From: a virus
DNA: 64,000 nucleotides
Strand: one strand, 5' to 3'
Virus record (IMG/VR): IMGVR_UViG_3300032246_001533
Coordinates: 1 to 64,000 of that record
The notes beneath the pieces were generated by a model that searched no databases, was not told the origin of the DNA, and saw only the letters and a program-made list of their open reading frames with translations. This document shows, one piece after another, positions 6,402 to 11,278 of this stretch (position 1 is the stretch's first letter; every line of letters begins with the position of its first letter). The translations under genes and the position numbers were made by a program.

Positions 6402-6557
6402 CTATCTAAAAAATGGAGAAACAAGATCACTATAAAGCTTTAAGATTTTATTTTTTTCATTTTTTGTTTTGCGATTATATTTTTTTTTATTTTTAATTGG
6501 TGTTGCAGCATTACTGCGACGCAATTCCTGAATGCGTTTTACTTTTTCATTTGTCAT
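6402..6557 (-). CDS. Small basic protein of an actinophage-like family
   Basis: 51 residues, MTNEKVKRIQELRRSNAATP then IKNKKKYNRKTK and a Lys-rich tail. The IQELRRSNAA-(T)-P-(I)-x(4-6)-Y-x-R-K pattern is one I associate with small basic proteins in actinobacteriophages. Their role is unknown; the charge suggests nucleic-acid binding. The ATG overlaps the previous stop in an ATGA arrangement. Confidence 0.7.
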   Translation of the reverse strand: MTNEKVKRIQELRRSNAATPIKNKKKYNRKTKNEKNKILKLYSDLVSPFFR

Positions 6558-6763
6558 TTTTCTACGACCCTTCTTCCTTCACGATAAAATATTTTTGTGT
6601 AGCATTTACCCGAAGGCGTGTAGAGATTTACAGTAGAATATTTATCTGCAAATCCCCAGTCAATAAACTTTGCAAACTCTTTGTGTGCTTGCAATTCATC
6701 TGCATATTGAAAAGAAAAATCAGGTGATTTATTTTCATCATAGGTTACAGTTATTTTATACAT
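6554..6763 (-). CDS. Hypothetical 69-residue protein
   Basis: Starts MYKITVTYDENKSPDFSFQY. Alternating strands and a helix (ELQAHKEFAKFIDWG) suggest a small alpha/beta fold. It is a member of the coupled cluster running from 7116 to 6402. Function unknown. Confidence 0.7.
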   Translation of the reverse strand: MYKITVTYDENKSPDFSFQYADELQAHKEFAKFIDWGFADKYSTVNLYTPSGKCYTKIFYREGRRVVEK

Positions 6764-6764
6764 A

Positions 6765-6899
6765 TTAGTTATTCCAATCTAGTGTAACACACTCGCATTT
6801 TGTTATTGTTATGGTGTTACCATTGCTACTTACAGTAGCAATAGTATCGCACCCATCGCATAAGAATACATTTGATAAATTATCTAGCAGGTTTCCCAT
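6765..6899 (-). CDS. Hypothetical 44-residue Cys-containing protein
   Basis: Starts MGNLLDNLSNVFLCDGCDTI and ends CECVTLDWNN. CDGC and CEC give a possible four-Cys zinc site with a beta hairpin between. It starts one base past the stop of 6901-7116 and ends one base before the next start. Short but well placed. Confidence 0.6.
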   Translation of the reverse strand: MGNLLDNLSNVFLCDGCDTIATVSSNGNTITITKCECVTLDWNN

Positions 6900-6900
6900 A

Positions 6901-7116
6901 TTATTCACTCACCTTTACGGCTACTGTGCGATAAGTTTTGCGACCCCAAGTATTGCTTCCGCTATTAGGTGCAATTTCTACAAGATAGGTTTCGCAACCT
7001 TCATACCAAATTGGTTGTGGGTGCTTTTCTGCACTGATAATTTCACCTCGCATTGTGCGGGAAATATAAGGCTTTCCTACAAGTAGGTTTTCGATTGAGT
7101 ATACATTGGCTGACAT
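6901..7116 (-). CDS. Hypothetical 71-residue protein
   Basis: Starts MSANVYSIENLLVGKPYISR and is predicted to be mainly beta (RGEIISAEKHP, CETYLVEIAP, TYRTVAVKVSE). AAGGAAGGTGG lies 5-8 bases before the ATG. Its own TGTCAG promoter lies within the tail of the upstream gene at 7150-7171. Function unknown. Confidence 0.7.
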   Translation of the reverse strand: MSANVYSIENLLVGKPYISRTMRGEIISAEKHPQPIWYEGCETYLVEIAPNSGSNTWGRKTYRTVAVKVSE

Positions 7117-7235
7117 TAGTTGCCACCTTCCTTTTCTTTATTGTTAGATATTGTAGCAGATAGCACTGACATTGCTTTTTCTGCATTTGCTTTACGTGTT
7201 GCAAGGACGTGTGCCTTGTATTCATCTAGGTTCAT
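7116..7235 (-). CDS. Hypothetical 39-residue peptide
   Basis: MNLDEYKAHVLATRKANAEK then AMSVLSATISNNKEKEGGN. An AGAAAGAAGG ribosome site and TGTCAG promoter (7266-7287) support the start at 7235. The stop overlaps the next ATG (TAATG). Its last third also encodes the promoter of the next gene, as seen at 273-294. Function unknown. Confidence 0.65.
   Translation of the reverse strand: MNLDEYKAHVLATRKANAEKAMSVLSATISNNKEKEGGN
7150..7171 (-). promoter_or_regulatory. Internal early promoter, TGTCAG class
   Basis: TGTCAG (7166-7171), 10-base spacer, TACAAT (7150-7155) with TGC before it, inside the coding sequence of 7116-7235. Confidence 0.65.
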
Positions 7236-7265
7236 TTCTGACCTTCTTTCTCTTGATATGCCGTA

Positions 7266-7287
7266 AGTATAACAGAACGCACTGACA
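7266..7287 (-). promoter_or_regulatory. Early promoter, TGTCAG class
   Basis: TGTCAG (7282-7287), 10-base spacer, TATACT (7266-7271) with TGT before it. It drives the gene at 7235. Confidence 0.7.
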
Positions 7288-7334
7288 TTTTCCAGTTCTG
7301 CAAGGGTTTGTCTCAATATATGGAGCGTGGCAAA

Positions 7335-7350
7335 TGTGATAAAACTCACG
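7335..7350. promoter_or_regulatory. CRP/GlxR-like operator
   Basis: TGTGATAAAACTCACG, 9 of 10 consensus half-site bases. It is centred about 83 bases upstream of the promoter start at 7259. A 10-bp inverted repeat GGCGTGTCGT/ACGACACGCC (7359-7385) follows. Confidence 0.45.
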
Positions 7351-7397
7351 TAAAATACGGCGTGTCGTACTTGACACGACACGCCCGAACGGGGCGA

Positions 7398-7426
7398 CAA
7401 AAATTTGCAGCTTGTCAACTGCAAAT
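7398..7426 (-). terminator. Rho-independent terminator
   Basis: Minus strand ATTTGCAG/CTGCAAAT stem (8 bp, 8-base loop) is followed by TTTTGT. It lies 10 bases past the stop of the gene at 7436-7537 and ends the operon 8015-7436. Confidence 0.7.
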
Positions 7427-7435
7427 CTTTTTTAT

Positions 7436-7537
7436 TTATTTTATTTTATCTAAAATCTTTTCTAATTCTTTTAATTGTTCAAGATTAAGATGATCCAAAT
7501 TTATTGCATCAGCAAAACCAAAAATATCTTTTTCCAT
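7436..7537 (-). CDS. Hypothetical 33-residue peptide
   Basis: MEKDIFGFADAINLDHLNLE then QLKELEKILDKIK, a short amphipathic helix. ATG 7537 overlaps the preceding stop (TAATG) and GAGG lies 6-7 bases upstream. It is the last gene before a clear terminator. Small, but the coupling supports it. Confidence 0.55.
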   Translation of the reverse strand: MEKDIFGFADAINLDHLNLEQLKELEKILDKIK

Positions 7538-7677
7538 TATTCGACCTCTTTCCATTCAAAACAATAAGAATCTTTTACAAAAGAATTTTTAACTACAGAA
7601 TCAAAAAGAGAAATTGCTTGGTCTTCATCTTCTGCATTAATATCTAACCAAACGCCAAATGTATATTTTTTAGTCAA
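7537..7677 (-). CDS. Hypothetical 46-residue protein, TTG start
   Basis: The product reads (M)TKKYTFGVWLDINAEDEDQA then ISLFDSVVKNSFVKDSYC. TTG 7677 is the start: GGAGG lies 8 bases upstream inside the preceding gene. The two genes overlap by 8 bases. The beta-helix pattern resembles a small ferredoxin-like unit. Function unknown. Confidence 0.65.
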   Translation of the reverse strand: MTKKYTFGVWLDINAEDEDQAISLFDSVVKNSFVKDSYCFEWKEVE

Positions 7678-7882
7678 GGTAAATACCTCCCTTTACATTT
7701 TTATGATTAACACACACATTTCCACGGGGAATCGGTGTATGACATTTGAAGCATTGCATTTGAACACTAGCGTTATTTGCTATTGCCCATTCCAAATCTA
7801 TCTTAGTAGATGGAGAAGCATTTTCTAATGATACCCAGCCAGCACCATTTTCATTCATTTCAAAAATTTCTAAGTTAGCCAT
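7670..7882 (-). CDS. Hypothetical protein with CxxC knuckle
   Basis: 70 residues starting MANLEIFEMNENGAGWVSLE. The C-terminal half has CFKCHTPIPRGNVCVNHK, giving Cys/His ligands for one zinc. It overlaps the upstream zinc-ribbon gene by 8 bases and the downstream TTG-started gene by 8 bases. Function unknown. Confidence 0.7.
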   Translation of the reverse strand: MANLEIFEMNENGAGWVSLENASPSTKIDLEWAIANNASVQMQCFKCHTPIPRGNVCVNHKNVKGGIYLD

Positions 7883-8015
7883 TTACTAGAACTCCTAACT
7901 CCATTTTTACATACTTACCGCTTTTGCGGTCTGAGCAGACTGGGCAGAACCAATCTTGAGTTTCGCATGTCTGATACTGACATGTCTTGCATTTATTTAC
8001 CATATATTGAGTCAT
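7875..8015 (-). CDS. Zinc-ribbon miniprotein (46 residues)
   Basis: MTQYMVNKCKTCQYQTCETQ then DWFCPVCSDRKSGKY. CKTC and CPVC, with one further Cys, form a classic zinc ribbon. AGAAAGGAG lies just before ATG 8015. It heads the operon 8015-7436 under the promoter at 8064-8085. Confidence 0.7.
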   Translation of the reverse strand: MTQYMVNKCKTCQYQTCETQDWFCPVCSDRKSGKYVKMELGVLVNG

Positions 8016-8063
8016 TTTGACTCCTTTCTTTTGCTAACCTTTAGCAACTTTCTTTATAATGGA

Positions 8064-8085
8064 ATTATAGCAGGGGGGTCTGACA
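8064..8085 (-). promoter_or_regulatory. Early promoter, TGTCAG class
   Basis: TGTCAG (8080-8085), 10-base spacer, consensus TATAAT (8064-8069) with TGC before it. Confidence 0.75.
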
Positions 8086-8125
8086 TCTACTCGCGGGTAA
8101 TGTGTACAAATTGGACATTTGCAAA

Positions 8126-8192
8126 TGTGACTTATATCATGTGGATAACTTACGCTCAAATTTAAATGTGATGTGCATCATGTGGATAACTT
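8126..8192. repeat. Two direct repeats, each a CRP-like half site plus DnaA box
   Basis: Two copies of TGTGA-N6-TCATG followed directly by TGGATAACTT (8126-8151 and 8167-8192), 41 bases apart. Each includes TGTGGATAA, the reverse complement of the DnaA box TTATCCACA (8140-8148, 8181-8189). The region is AT rich and gene free, between the promoter at 8064-8085 and the next gene. Confidence 0.55.
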
Positions 8193-8252
8193 GTCGGCAA
8201 AAATCGAACAAATGTTTGAATTATATTTATTCATGATCTTGCATAAATATGC

Positions 8253-8286
8253 GGGCAGTTTCTAGAGTTGCCCAGCTCTTTTTTTT
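8253..8286 (+). terminator. Weak hairpin with T-run on the plus strand
   Basis: GGGCA and TGCCC flank an 11-base loop (8253-8273), followed on the plus strand by a run of T (8279-8286). It abuts the stop of the leftward gene 8285-8470. As with 1955-1985, the T-run faces rightward. Confidence 0.35.
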
Positions 8287-8470
8287 ATTCTTCTACCGCA
8301 AGATTTCTCATGCACTCTTCCCAAAATCGGTCAGAGTCAAAACGTTCATTGTCTGTAATAAACATTTCAGAAAAATCATTTACTAAATCTTCATACACGT
8401 CAATTTTAATTTCTGATGCATATGAGTTTAAGATTTCCGCAGTTGCTACATAGTCTTTGCGAGTCATCAT
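8285..8470 (-). CDS. Conserved small phage protein (MTRKDY family)
   Basis: 61 residues. MTRKDYVATAEILNSYASEI leads to VYEDLVNDFSEMFITDNERF and a WEECMRNL end. This arrangement (MT-K/R-x-D-Y, then DLV-x-DF-x-x-MF, then N-x-R-F-D) is common in small proteins of actinophages and plasmids of unknown function. Two ATGs in tandem (8470, 8467) can serve as start. AAAGGA lies upstream within the preceding gene. Confidence 0.75.
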   Translation of the reverse strand: MMTRKDYVATAEILNSYASEIKIDVYEDLVNDFSEMFITDNERFDSDRFWEECMRNLAVEE

Positions 8471-8497
8471 TTTAGTTCGTGTCCTTTTCTCTATTTG

Positions 8498-8668
8498 TTA
8501 CTTGCTTGTCTTTACCATAGCAAAACGGCGTGAACCATTTGCTAAGATTAAATTAACACGGGTTACTTTGTTAGAGATTGGAGAGAAGCCAGCAATTCGA
8601 CCTGTTACACCTGTTTTGCTTGTGGTGAATAGGTCTCCGATTTGGTAAGTGTATCCGCTTAGTGTCAT
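8498..8668 (-). CDS. Small beta-barrel-like protein, paralogue of 8754-8921
   Basis: 56 residues, MTLSGYTYQIGDLFTTSKTG then VTGRIAGFSPISNKVTRVNL. It shares TYQIGDLFTT, VTG, TRV-x-L-x-L-x-NG and a following Arg with the gene at 8754-8921, so the two arose by duplication. A KOW/SH3-like barrel is plausible from the strand pattern. GGAAAACTA lies before the ATG. Function unknown. Confidence 0.7.
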   Translation of the reverse strand: MTLSGYTYQIGDLFTTSKTGVTGRIAGFSPISNKVTRVNLILANGSRRFAMVKTSK

Positions 8669-8753
8669 TTTAGTTTTCCTTTTCTTTTTTTCTTTGTTGG
8701 GTTTGGTTGAGCCTTTTTATATCTTGCTCAGGATATTTAGCGATTTGCTAAAC

Positions 8754-8921
8754 TTACTTGATTGTAACTGTTGTCCAGCGATAATCGCCGTTTTCAAGTG
8801 ACAACTTTACGCGGGTGCGTGTTTCTGTGACGGGGATAATCTCTGTGATTGTTCCTGTTACATTAGAACGCTGTGTAGTGAATAAATCACCGATTTGATA
8901 TGTCTTTCCTTTTACTGTCAT
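8754..8921 (-). CDS. Small beta-barrel-like protein, paralogue of 8498-8668
   Basis: 55 residues, MTVKGKTYQIGDLFTTQRSN then VTGTITEIIPVTETRTRVKL and a WTTVTIK end. It is first of the operon 8921-8285, with AAAAGGA upstream and a TGTCAG promoter at 8956-8977. No known function. Confidence 0.7.
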   Translation of the reverse strand: MTVKGKTYQIGDLFTTQRSNVTGTITEIIPVTETRTRVKLSLENGDYRWTTVTIK

Positions 8922-8955
8922 TTCTTTGTCCTTTTCTTTAGGTGGTTATTTCCCT

Positions 8956-8977
8956 AGTGTATCACTAGGGTCTGACA
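8956..8977 (-). promoter_or_regulatory. Early promoter, TGTCAG class
   Basis: TGTCAG (8972-8977), 10-base spacer, TACACT (8956-8961) with TGA before it. Confidence 0.65.
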
Positions 8978-8988
8978 TCTTGTCAAAT

Positions 8989-9141
8989 TTAGAGGATTTC
9001 GTCTGGGTCAAAATCTGGTGTATCTGGTAAGTTAAACTCTGATTCTTCAGGGTTCTCATCTTCCCAAATATCGTTTTGCTCTTGCATGAAATCGAGGGGG
9101 GATAGAGTAGAGGTTCTCTCCCATGAATATACATATGACAT
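8989..9141 (-). CDS. Hypothetical acidic 50-residue protein
   Basis: MSYVYSWERTSTLSPLDFMQ then an acidic tail (EDENPEESEF, DTPDFDPDEIL). I start it at ATG 9141 because that ATG overlaps the stop of the membrane-peptide gene 9141-9245 (TAATG). A longer in-frame start at 9186 exists but lies within a promoter-like sequence. Function unknown. Confidence 0.65.
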   Translation of the reverse strand: MSYVYSWERTSTLSPLDFMQEQNDIWEDENPEESEFNLPDTPDFDPDEIL

Positions 9142-9245
9142 TAGTTTAGTCCATTCTTCTTGAGGTCTTGATAGATAGCATAGCATAGGGGTATGACAAC
9201 AGATAGCAAGCCTATCTGCACTAGGCTAGTTAGTAGGCGATTCAC
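9141..9245 (-). CDS. Tiny membrane peptide (34 residues), GTG start
   Basis: (M)NRLLTSLVQIGLLSVVIPLC then YAIYQDLKKNGLN, one hydrophobic helix with a basic tail. The GTG start overlaps the preceding stop (GTGA) and the TAA overlaps the next ATG (TAATG). Coupling at both ends makes a real gene likely in spite of the size. Confidence 0.6.
   Translation of the reverse strand: MNRLLTSLVQIGLLSVVIPLCYAIYQDLKKNGLN
9177..9198 (-). promoter_or_regulatory. Degenerate TGTCAG-class promoter
   Basis: TGTCAT (9193-9198), 10-base spacer, TATGCT (9177-9182) with TGC before it. It would drive the gene starting at 9141. It is weaker than its relatives but has the same spacing. Confidence 0.4.
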
Positions 9246-9409
9246 TTGTTTACCTCTACCTTCATTACATTAGCTGAAAACTTTACTTTACTAGCGAGGT
9301 TACTTGCATTGAGTGTATCTATTAAGTGGTCAATAGCCTTAACCTCATGCGCTATGTTATTAACGCTTAGTAGTGTAGAGCCTTGCCATATTGAGTAAGT
9401 GATAGTCAT
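9242..9409 (-). CDS. Hypothetical 55-residue protein
   Basis: MTITYSIWQGSTLLSVNNIA then HEVKAIDHLIDTLNASNLAS and a KVKFSANVMKVEVNK end. The strand-helix-strand layout is that of many actinophage miniproteins. AAAGAAGAA upstream, promoter 9446-9467. Followed by GTGA-coupled membrane peptide. Confidence 0.7.
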   Translation of the reverse strand: MTITYSIWQGSTLLSVNNIAHEVKAIDHLIDTLNASNLASKVKFSANVMKVEVNK

Positions 9410-9445
9410 TATCTGTTCTTCTTTCTTTAGTTTGTTATAGTTGGA

Positions 9446-9467
9446 ATTATAGGGGATAGGTCTGACA
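9446..9467 (-). promoter_or_regulatory. Early promoter, TGTCAG class
   Basis: TGTCAG (9462-9467), 10-base spacer, consensus TATAAT (9446-9451). The base triplet before it is CCC, so the extended element is lost here. Confidence 0.65.
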
Positions 9468-9496
9468 AATAGGGGGATATAGAGGGGGTGTGTCTA

Positions 9497-9512
9497 TGTG
9501 ATTTACATCACA
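9497..9512. promoter_or_regulatory. CRP/GlxR-like operator, best copy
   Basis: TGTGATTTACATCACA has both half sites exact and the central TA favoured by actinobacterial GlxR. It is centred about 65 bases upstream of the predicted start at 9439 and abuts the stop of the gene at 9513-9668. Confidence 0.6.
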
Positions 9513-9668
9513 TTAGATGCACTCTATACACTCGCATCCTTTAGAGCGGATAAGGTAGGCTAGTACCTCTTTGCGTGTATAAGCATCTAGTCCATAAGAT
9601 GACTTAACGCCTCCATTATGGAAGTCATGCACGATAGTGCTAAATAGTGTTTCTGTTAGTGTAGTCAT
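9513..9668 (-). CDS. Hypothetical 51-residue protein
   Basis: MTTLTETLFSTIVHDFHNGG then VKSSYGLDAYTRKEVLAYLI and a CECIEC end. AAAGGTAGG precedes the ATG. An extended -10-like TGCTAGTAT lies at about 9723-9731, with a CRP-like palindrome about 74 bases further up. No TGTCAG element is seen. Function unknown. Confidence 0.65.
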   Translation of the reverse strand: MTTLTETLFSTIVHDFHNGGVKSSYGLDAYTRKEVLAYLIRSKGCECIECI

Positions 9669-9782
9669 TTACTGACCTACCTTTCTTTATCAAGAACCTT
9701 TCTTGATTTTCTTTATAGTAGAATACTAGCACACAATATCGAGAAAATCAAGCACCAACACGGACATATCGGACATATTTTA

Positions 9783-9798
9783 TGTGTTTTACATCACA
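9783..9798. promoter_or_regulatory. CRP/GlxR-like operator
   Basis: TGTGTTTTACATCACA, identical to the copy at 3857-3872. Confidence 0.5.
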
Positions 9799-9915
9799 TT
9801 TGAGCCTTGATATGCATACAAATCGGACATTACGGGCGGACTATTAATTTTTTAGTTTTTTTTCTAAAACGTGATTCATACAAAAAAAATGGCCATTAAC
9901 ATTTTGACCAAATAT

Positions 9916-9931
9916 GGTTTCACATGAAACA
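9916..9931. promoter_or_regulatory. parS-like palindrome
   Basis: GGTTTCACATGAAACA matches the bacterial ParB-binding site TGTTTCACGTGAAACA at 14 of 16 positions. It lies 12 bases past the stop of the HNH gene. It could instead be a simple hairpin. Confidence 0.35.
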
Positions 9932-9943
9932 TTGGGCGGGAAT

Positions 9944-10261
9944 TTAAAGATCTTTTACTTCATATTGGGGATAAGTATGTTCCATATGGCAATTAGCACA
10001 TACAATTCGACATTTTTCGATCTCTTTTAGGATAGTTTTAACACTATATCGTGATTTTTCCTTAGAATCTAGCCCAGAAGCTGCTGTCATTTGAGCAATA
10101 CCTACAATTTTTCCTTTTTTATCACGATATTTTGTTGATGGATCAATATGATCGAAGTGTAAAACAGCTGTATTTTTTTTATAACCACATACAACACAAC
10201 CTGTAGACAATTTTATAGAATTTATATACTGTCTAACCTCTAAAGCAGACATATTTTTCAA
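9944..10261 (-). CDS. HNH endonuclease
   Basis: 105 residues. C22/C25 (CVVC) and C88/C91 (CANC) form the structural zinc site, and HFDHID (about 35-40) with CANCHMEH supply the beta-beta-alpha-metal catalytic motif. This is a free-standing HNH nuclease of the type spread among phages as homing enzymes or packaging helpers. Here it ends a gene cluster and overlaps the 2OG oxygenase gene by 4 bases, so it is probably cotranscribed rather than recently inserted. Target unknown. Confidence 0.85.
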   Translation of the reverse strand: MKNMSALEVRQYINSIKLSTGCVVCGYKKNTAVLHFDHIDPSTKYRDKKGKIVGIAQMTAASGLDSKEKSRYSVKTILKEIEKCRIVCANCHMEHTYPQYEVKDL

Positions 10262-10740
10262 GATTTTACCAAAGAAATTGTAAAAAAATAGCGGGTACCT
10301 CTAGTAACTGGTAAAACACCATGGATTGGCTCAGATGACATATAAACTAGATCGTATTTTTTAGGTTTATAGATAAAATCATCTCCGACAGCAAGTTCTC
10401 CACCTTCATAATCGTCATTTAAATAAAATAAAGCTCCCATTTCAGGAAAAGGCTGGGAGTCAGAATGCATATTCATACCTACACCTTCTCTATAAATAGT
10501 CATAACACTTCCAGATACTTTATTAAAACCATCATTAAAATAAGCAGCAACCTTGTCACGATATTTATCTATGAACTGAATGGTGTATCTATTCTCTAAA
10601 TCAACGACACCTATACGTCCATCTCCTCTATCTTGCATTAAGCCTTCTTCTTCAAGATGATCCATATACTCAATTAAATTTTCAGCATCATCCTTATCAA
10701 AAAAATTAGGAATTATTTTTACATCATTTCTCATCTTCAT
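10258..10740 (-). CDS. 2OG-Fe(II) oxygenase (prolyl 4-hydroxylase-like)
   Basis: About 160 residues. The iron triad is visible: H92-x-D94 in MHSDSQPF and H140 in IHGVLPV, with R150 (TRYFF) for 2-oxoglutarate. EGGELAVGDD is typical of the P4H-type double-stranded beta helix. Such phage enzymes hydroxylate proteins or nucleotides using 2-oxoglutarate and oxygen. Several ATGs are possible at the start (10752, 10740, 10734). I chose 10740, inside the end of the upstream gene. The collagen-like fibres of this phage have few X-Pro motifs, so they are not an obvious substrate. Confidence 0.85.
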   Translation of the reverse strand: MKMRNDVKIIPNFFDKDDAENLIEYMDHLEEEGLMQDRGDGRIGVVDLENRYTIQFIDKYRDKVAAYFNDGFNKVSGSVMTIYREGVGMNMHSDSQPFPEMGALFYLNDDYEGGELAVGDDFIYKPKKYDLVYMSSEPIHGVLPVTRGTRYFFTISLVKS

Positions 10741-10945
10741 TTTCACTTTCAAATATAAAGGACGGGGCGGGAGCTAGAATTTTTCCAGATTCGTGTAAAG
10801 AATACAATCCCTTAGCATCAGCACCTAGTTTATCTGCAATAATGGACAACATATCATAATTTCGTTGTTCCTGGATAAAAATAGCTCCTAGGAGTTCACG
10901 AATATTTTGGACAGTATCCTCAAAATTATTTTTTTCTTCTGTCAT
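10724..10945 (-). CDS. Hypothetical helical protein
   Basis: 73 residues starting MTEEKNNFEDTVQNIRELLG. Helical and acidic with an ESENEDEK tail. It overlaps the tiny membrane gene upstream by 20 bases and the oxygenase downstream. No family recognised. Confidence 0.7.
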   Translation of the reverse strand: MTEEKNNFEDTVQNIRELLGAIFIQEQRNYDMLSIIADKLGADAKGLYSLHESGKILAPAPSFIFESENEDEK

Positions 10946-11021
10946 ATCTCAATACTTCTACAATACCCCATATAAAGCCTATAACAGCCAATACAGACAA
11001 TATTACGTTAATCTTGTTCAC
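10926..11021 (-). CDS. Tiny membrane peptide (31 residues), GTG start
   Basis: (M)NKINVILSVLAVIGFIWGIV then EVLRYDRRKK: one transmembrane helix followed by a basic tail. GGAGAT lies 5-7 bases before the GTG. It overlaps the ends of both neighbours. It lies near the endolysin gene, so a role in membrane permeation is conceivable but not shown. Confidence 0.6.
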   Translation of the reverse strand: MNKINVILSVLAVIGFIWGIVEVLRYDRRKK

Positions 11022-11259
11022 CTAGTATCTCCTTAAGTATATGTTCCCATTTATTGCTTTCCATGCCCGCCGAATTATTTATCATTAAATCATCATTTTT
11101 TGCGGTAGATAAGTGAATCCAAGCAATATCATGGGTAAGCTCAACTTTTCCTGCATATATATGTTCATTGCCCTGTTTTATATGTATCAGAATTTGTTTG
11201 AGTTCTTCTTCTTTTTCGAACGGCTCAATGTAAGCCCGCTCTATATGTATTTTTGCCAT
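11008..11259 (-). CDS. Hypothetical 83-residue protein
   Basis: Starts MAKIHIERAYIEPFEKEEEL. Mixed alpha/beta with an N-terminal strand and Glu-rich helix. It belongs to the cluster downstream of the endolysin. No family recognised and no clear ribosome site other than weak AT-rich sequence. Confidence 0.65.
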   Translation of the reverse strand: MAKIHIERAYIEPFEKEEELKQILIHIKQGNEHIYAGKVELTHDIAWIHLSTAKNDDLMINNSAGMESNKWEHILKEILGEQD

Positions 11260-11278
11260 ATTAAATTATATTAAATTA

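Larger units (their letters stand above)
9669..9943. other. Gene-free regulatory stretch
   Basis: 275 bases without a supportable gene. It holds the likely promoter of 9513-9668, a CGGACATATCGGACATAT double motif (9761-9778), a CRP-like palindrome (9783-9798), another ATCGGACAT (9822-9830), T-rich tracts near 9850-9870 and a parS-like palindrome (9916-9931). Confidence 0.5.

Noticed and set aside
7977-7982. TGTCAG on the minus strand inside the zinc-ribbon gene
   Set aside because: No -10-like sequence at the fixed 10-base distance.
9141-9186. Longer start at ATG 9186 for the gene ending at 8989
   Set aside because: The extra codons lie beside the promoter-like site and overlap the membrane-peptide gene; ATG 9141 is coupled by TAATG.
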